Of a stretch of DNA of 64,000 bases, positions 60,348-64,000 are shown piece by piece. The stretch is taken from the NCBI GenBank assembly GCA_000785145.2, contig JSZA02000015.1, positions 1-64,000 of the forward strand. The letters run 5' to 3'. Position numbers and translations under genes: made by a program. Origin of the DNA: Candidatus Thiomargarita nelsonii (GTDB lineage: Bacteria; Pseudomonadota; Gammaproteobacteria; Beggiatoales; Beggiatoaceae). How positions within the stretch are numbered: the stretch's first letter is position 1; each line of letters opens with the position of its first letter. The notes beneath the pieces are model-generated. The model worked only from the letters and a program-made list of their open reading frames with translations. It was not told the DNA's origin and searched no databases.

Positions 60348-62987
60348 ATGACGAACCATAATCTTTTACGTCTGATACTAATGTTAATACTGATTGGAGG
60401 CACCATAGGAACAGGGCTCTCACATGCCGTTGAAAGTGCAGCAGATACCGTACTTATAAATGGTGAATTTTATACGGTTGATGAAGAGAAAAGCTGGGCC
60501 GAGGTAGTTGCTATTAAAGACGGCACAATTGTACATGTCGGTTCAATGGAAGGGAGCGACGCTTTTATAGACTCGCAAACAGAAGTCATTGACCTTAAAG
60601 GAAAATTTGCAATGCCTTCTTTTGTAGATGCTCACATGCACCCATTATCGAACGCTTATGCCTATAAATTTACGGCGGCTTTGTTTGATTTTAATACCCA
60701 TAAGCAATATATTGCAGCAATTGAAGAGTTTGCTCAGAATAACCCTGGGACGGAAGGATTTATGGGAGCTGGATTTGACCGCTACATCTATGATGATATC
60801 GGCCCCAGGAAAGAGTGGCTTGACGCAATAGATTCTACGCGGCCCATAGCCATCGTTGACAAAGATATTCATACCATGTGGGTTAATTCCAAAGTGTTTG
60901 AGTTGCTTGGTTGGGATAAGAACACTCCTGACCCTGAAGGCGGTACTATCGTAAGAGATCCGAATACCGGGGAACTGACTGGGTTATTAGTAGAGATGGC
61001 AGCAATGGAACCTGCCTGGTATCTTTTTCCAGCACCTACAAAGACAGAATATAAAACGTCTTTACTGTGGCTTCAAGAATGGCTAAACCGTGAAGGTATT
61101 ACAACGGCTCATGATGCTTGGATGGAGTTTGATCGCAATTATTATAAGGCCTATGATGAACTGGCCAAAGCAGGACAGTTGACCGTTCGTTTTAGAGGTT
61201 CATGGTATATTGATGATGCCGGAAATTATTTGAAGGATATTACAAAAGGGCTTCGAAAGTCAAAAAAACTGACACATCCACACTTTAAAGTAAATTCCTT
61301 TAAATTTCTGGCTGATGGAGCAGGAGATACAGCTTATGAATTTGGAAACAATCCCAACGGTCTTAAAATTTGGCAAGATGATGCTATGGTCAGCGCTTTT
61401 GATAAGGTAGATGATGCAGGGTTCCAGATTCACGTCCATACAATCGGTGATCGTGCGGTAGATTACGTAGTAGATGCGCTTGAAGATGTTGTGTGGATGA
61501 ATGGTGAAAGGGATTCCAGGCACTCCCTGGCCCACGTTGAAAAGGCAAGAAGTAAAGACATCACAAGAATGGGTACGCTGGGGCTTGCCGCCCACATAAC
61601 ACCACTTTTTCTTGCAAAGAATCCGCAGGGAAATGAAAGTCCCTATAAAAGTCTTTTTGATGCTGGTGTTAATGTAACAAATGCAAGTGACTGGACTACT
61701 TCACAGTTTGATCCTATATTAAATATTAGCCAGGGTTTGTCAAAATCGAATGTCAGCCTTGAACAGATGATTAAGGCTGGAACATTTAATGGTGCCCATG
61801 CTAACTTTCTTGAAAATGAAATTGGGTCACTCGAGGTTGGAAAAAAAGCGGATATTGTTGTGCTGAGTGAAAATATTTTTAATTTAAATGCGAGAGAGAT
61901 CGCCAATGTTAGCGTGGAAAGGACCTTTTTTGAAGGCCGGCAGGTATATTCTAATGTTACGCCTCCTCCTACATCAACCATTCGCGTGCTAGCTGAATGG
62001 GAGCATCAGGAAGCAGTTTGGTTACAATGGCCCGGTCGTTGGGAAAATGTTTATGAGTCTTCCTTTGCGAAGATGACTAATGTCATCGTTCAATATGAAA
62101 AACTACATATATTGTACAACAATAAAAGGATCAAAAGGCAGGCTCGAACCGCTATTCGCAATGCTGGTGGTGATCCTGACCATTATAATATTATTTGGCA
62201 CCGGATAGCTAATAACAATGCATGGATGAGAGATAATGGTCCAATGTATGTAGTGCAGGATGGTGAAATGCGTATTCAGAACTGGGAATTTGATGCGTGG
62301 GGCGGAGGTTTTGGTAACAAGATTCGCTACAAAAAAGATAATAGAGTACCAATAGCTGTAGGAGCCTATCTGAACATGCCAGTAGACAAAGTAGATATTG
62401 TACACGAGCGAGGCAACCTTGAATTTAACGGCGTAGATAGCGTAATATTAAACTGGAGTACTATAGGCGACCCCAACAGAAACCCAGGTTATACAAAAAA
62501 TCAGGCCATTGCTGATATGAAAACCTATTTTGGTGTAAGTAGAGTGGTGTTGATAGAAGGGGTAACTGAAGGTGATCTAACCAAAGGTCATATTGATGGT
62601 ATCGCACGATTTATTGATGTAGACACCGTAGTTGTACCTCAATGCACACAAGCTTCAAAATGTAAACCCGGTGACGGTAAAGACGATAAGGTCTATAATG
62701 ATGCTGCAACTGCCATATCTGATGCTGGGTTTAAGGTTATTCGTGAACCATTGGAAGGCATTGCTAGTTATAACGACAGTACCTTCGATACTGACTATTT
62801 GAACTGGATTGTTGGAAACGGTTTTGTCATAGTGGTTGGTTTTGATAATCCGGTTACTGATGCGGCAGCAAAGGCCAGGATTGAATCCTACTACCCCGGA
62901 AGAGATGTGCATGTAATAGAAATGCTCGGTTCATGGGAAGCAGGCGGTGGTGCTCATTGCCATACTAATGACCAACCGGCTTTGTAG
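60348..62987 (+). CDS. Exported fusion: YtcJ-like amidohydrolase + agmatine-deiminase/PAD-type domain
   Basis: 879 residues from ATG 60348 (AAGGAG at 60335-60340). A signal peptide (LLRLILMLILIGGTIGTGLS) is followed by an amidohydrolase_3-like domain to about residue 540: VDAHMHPL (His96, His98), FKFLADGAGD, FQIHVHTIGDRAVDYVVDAL, HVEKARSKD, NASDWTTSQFDP. From about residue 543 a guanidino-group-modifying domain starts (RVLAEWEHQEAVWLQWPGRW) with NNAWMRDNGPMYVV (Asp), ERGNLEFNGV, TKGHIDGIARFI (His) and a terminal GGGAHCHTNDQPAL (nucleophile Cys871). Both catalytic sets look complete. A periplasmic two-step enzyme is plausible, e.g. one half producing or freeing a guanidino substrate for the other; not established. 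Confidence 0.85.
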   Translation: MTNHNLLRLILMLILIGGTIGTGLSHAVESAADTVLINGEFYTVDEEKSWAEVVAIKDGTIVHVGSMEGSDAFIDSQTEVIDLKGKFAMPSFVDAHMHPLSNAYAYKFTAALFDFNTHKQYIAAIEEFAQNNPGTEGFMGAGFDRYIYDDIGPRKEWLDAIDSTRPIAIVDKDIHTMWVNSKVFELLGWDKNTPDPEGGTIVRDPNTGELTGLLVEMAAMEPAWYLFPAPTKTEYKTSLLWLQEWLNREGITTAHDAWMEFDRNYYKAYDELAKAGQLTVRFRGSWYIDDAGNYLKDITKGLRKSKKLTHPHFKVNSFKFLADGAGDTAYEFGNNPNGLKIWQDDAMVSAFDKVDDAGFQIHVHTIGDRAVDYVVDALEDVVWMNGERDSRHSLAHVEKARSKDITRMGTLGLAAHITPLFLAKNPQGNESPYKSLFDAGVNVTNASDWTTSQFDPILNISQGLSKSNVSLEQMIKAGTFNGAHANFLENEIGSLEVGKKADIVVLSENIFNLNAREIANVSVERTFFEGRQVYSNVTPPPTSTIRVLAEWEHQEAVWLQWPGRWENVYESSFAKMTNVIVQYEKLHILYNNKRIKRQARTAIRNAGGDPDHYNIIWHRIANNNAWMRDNGPMYVVQDGEMRIQNWEFDAWGGGFGNKIRYKKDNRVPIAVGAYLNMPVDKVDIVHERGNLEFNGVDSVILNWSTIGDPNRNPGYTKNQAIADMKTYFGVSRVVLIEGVTEGDLTKGHIDGIARFIDVDTVVVPQCTQASKCKPGDGKDDKVYNDAATAISDAGFKVIREPLEGIASYNDSTFDTDYLNWIVGNGFVIVVGFDNPVTDAAAKARIESYYPGRDVHVIEMLGSWEAGGGAHCHTNDQPAL

Positions 62988-63257
62988 GCAGGGTGCTGAT
63001 GAGGCTTATATTTTTTTAGGGCTTATTGCATTACATATATTTGCAACGATTAAACACCATATTTCTGGAAATGAAGTGTTGCGTAAAATGACTTAAATGC
63101 AGCAGACATAACTATTTTGGATCAAACGTAAATCCGGGTAAAGTGGGCAAAGTCTTTTTATTGCCTACCATTTCGATCCCAAAATCTTTGCCATTGTCAA
63201 TCCCGAATGCCGATGCACACAAACGAACGGCTTACCTGATAAGCGATAGCGTCATGC
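62988..63257. other. Gene-free spacer after the fusion gene
   Basis: No open frame of note and no repeat of the main families. 63190-63250 reads ATCCCGAATGCCGATGCACA and GCTTACCTGATAAGCGATAG, not assignable to any feature. Confidence 0.4.
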
Positions 63258-63414
63258 TGGGGTGGTGAAAAAGAAACAGTATGTTAGCCATAAAACTGAT
63301 CCCGTTTTTATTCATTATTTTTAATAACTTTAAAAACAACCCGTTATAAAGCAGGAATAAAAACGGGATCAGTTTTGATTGGTATTGGCTGCTTCTTTTT
63401 CACCCCCCCAGGGA
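63258..63414. repeat. Long imperfect palindrome, right flank of the fusion gene
   Basis: Core arms are a perfect 22-bp inverted repeat (AAAACTGATCCCGTTTTTAT + TC at 63292-63313; reverse complement at 63355-63376). The pairing extends outward imperfectly to GGGGTGGTGAAAAAGAA (63259-63275) and CTTCTTTTTCACCCCCCC (about 63394-63411). A related, diverged copy lies at 60121-60230 on the other side of the fusion gene. Confidence 0.88.
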
Positions 63415-63593
63415 ACGCCCCCTCTCCCAGTTGGGAAGAATTGTTTTGTCCGTAGCTGTTCGTACAACGAATAAACCCAAAATACTCAATTATTCAAGTG
63501 ATTTTATTGTTTAATCCTTCCTCCTTACCCACTTGTGTGTCGAGCATCAAAAGAATTTTGAATTTTCTTTTCCCATTCAGTTAACGTTAGCGA
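63415..63593. other. Gene-free spacer near the right end
   Basis: No gene or recognised repeat seen. AT-rich in the middle. Confidence 0.4.
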
Positions 63594-63644
63594 GTGTAGG
63601 GTGCGTCCTACGCACCTGTTTGTCAGTGTCGATCAATTAGACGT

Positions 63645-63800
63645 GACCATAAGGCAATGCCATTAAGTTAAGACAAACCTACGAGGTTGCCAAAACCTGC
63701 TCCGGTTAATTTTTCATTGAGTTTACAACGACCTGCGAGGTATGGGTTGACTGAGGTCTGATTTGGGGAGCGTTATCTTAATGGCATTGGACCATAAGGT
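63645..63800. mobile_element. MITE-like element (63655-63789)
   Basis: Begins CAATGCCATTAAGTTAAG and ends TCTTAATGGCATTG; 135 bp. Left flank GACCATAAGG (63645-63654) and right flank GACCATAAGGT (63790-63800), the target duplication (10 of 11 bases on the left). The interior holds AACCTACGAGGTTGCCAAAA-like sequence, different from the other members, so the family mainly shares its ends. Confidence 0.85.
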
Positions 63801-63983
63801 CAATGCCATATCGTACCGCCCCAAATGAACGTTCCGTTACTTCGTTTACTTAGGTAACGAAGTATCAGACCTACGAGGAGACCAATACCTCGCAGAGCGT
63901 TGTAAATTAAACGAAAAATTAACCTACGATGTTTTGGCAAGCTCGTAGGTTTGTGGGCACGATATGGCATTGGACCATAAGGT
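63790..63983. mobile_element. MITE-like element (63801-63972) with perfect 11-bp target duplications
   Basis: Begins CAATGCCATATCGT and ends CACGATATGGCATTG (15-bp terminal inverted repeat with at most one difference); 172 bp. Flanked by GACCATAAGGT at 63790-63800 and 63973-63983. It has inserted exactly in the duplication made by the preceding MITE. The interior has CTACGAGG/CCTCGCAG-type blocks. Confidence 0.9.
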
Positions 63984-64000
63984 GCGTAGGACGCACCCGG

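Larger units (their letters stand above)
63594..64000. repeat. GTAGGGTGCGTCC element interrupted by two MITEs in series
   Basis: 63597-63654 is GTAGGGTGCGTCCTACGCACC, TGTTTGTCAGTGTCGATCAA, TTAGACGTGACCATAAGG, which is the inverted form of the composite element at 2347-2431. It resumes at 63973 as GACCATAAGGTGCGTAGGAC GCACCC. Two MITEs (63655-63789 and 63801-63972) lie inside it. Confidence 0.9.

Overview
The window reads as chromosome of a sulfur-oxidising gammaproteobacterium. Inference: a large filamentous or vacuolate Beggiatoaceae-type organism (Beggiatoa/Thioploca/Thiomargarita), because a complete soxYZ pair, gammaproteobacterial housekeeping genes (bioB, tsaD, polA, rpoS, prfB, minCDE, rlmB, dusB, bepA) and an AT-leaning composition are combined with a very high load of short dispersed palindromic repeats, toxin-antitoxin modules and broken genes. 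No rRNA, tRNA or CRISPR array was seen.

Layout. 1-5.3 kb is a decayed accessory zone: a macro-domain remnant, a frameshifted PtuA-type ATPase followed by the tail of a PtuB-type HNH protein, then an M4 metallopeptidase pseudogene bracketed by copies of a long repeat. 5.3-11.1 kb holds ggt, an operon of soluble histidine kinase, response regulator and caspase-like peptidase, and a second ATPase gene split by two palindromic insertions. 11.2-18.3 kb is mostly housekeeping (bioB, bepA, soxYZ, a lipoprotein, tsaD, a histone-deacetylase-family gene) with two tandem-repeat arrays after soxZ. 18.5-26.9 kb has a broken YefM/YoeB pair, a VapBC plus HEPN cassette lying between a truncated 5' copy of polA and the intact polA, and remnants of a molybdopterin oxidoreductase. 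27.1-29.5 kb is a type II restriction-modification pair. 29.7-39.4 kb holds a transglycosylase with a premature stop, ppdK, a Fic protein and a shattered C13-peptidase gene. 39.5-43.7 kb has an Mth938-like gene, rpoS, an NlpD-like LysM lipoprotein and an acyl-CoA synthetase. 43.9-53 kb runs prfB (with programmed frameshift), minD-minE copy 1, an IscB element with its probable omega RNA, minC, minD-minE copy 2, a membrane protein, an ATPase plus TOPRIM-like pair, and rlmB. 53-59.5 kb has YefM/YoeB, dusB, a phosphoesterase and an incomplete Mnh/Mrp antiporter operon. 60.3-63 kb encodes an exported fusion of an amidohydrolase and an agmatine-deiminase-type domain.

The clearest new signals are: (1) a family of MITE-like elements with ends CAATGCCA...TGGCATTG that produce 11-bp target duplications, five copies here, one precisely breaking a reconstructible gene; (2) the amidohydrolase-deiminase fusion bracketed by an 18-bp perfect inverted repeat; (3) an IscB/omega-RNA element wedged in a min locus whose minDE genes are duplicated; (4) a partial polA duplication flanking a toxin/HEPN cassette; (5) a kinase-regulator-caspase-like operon; and (6) a candidate two-gene defence module embedded in a housekeeping gene run. 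All function calls are from reading the sequence; no database search was run.
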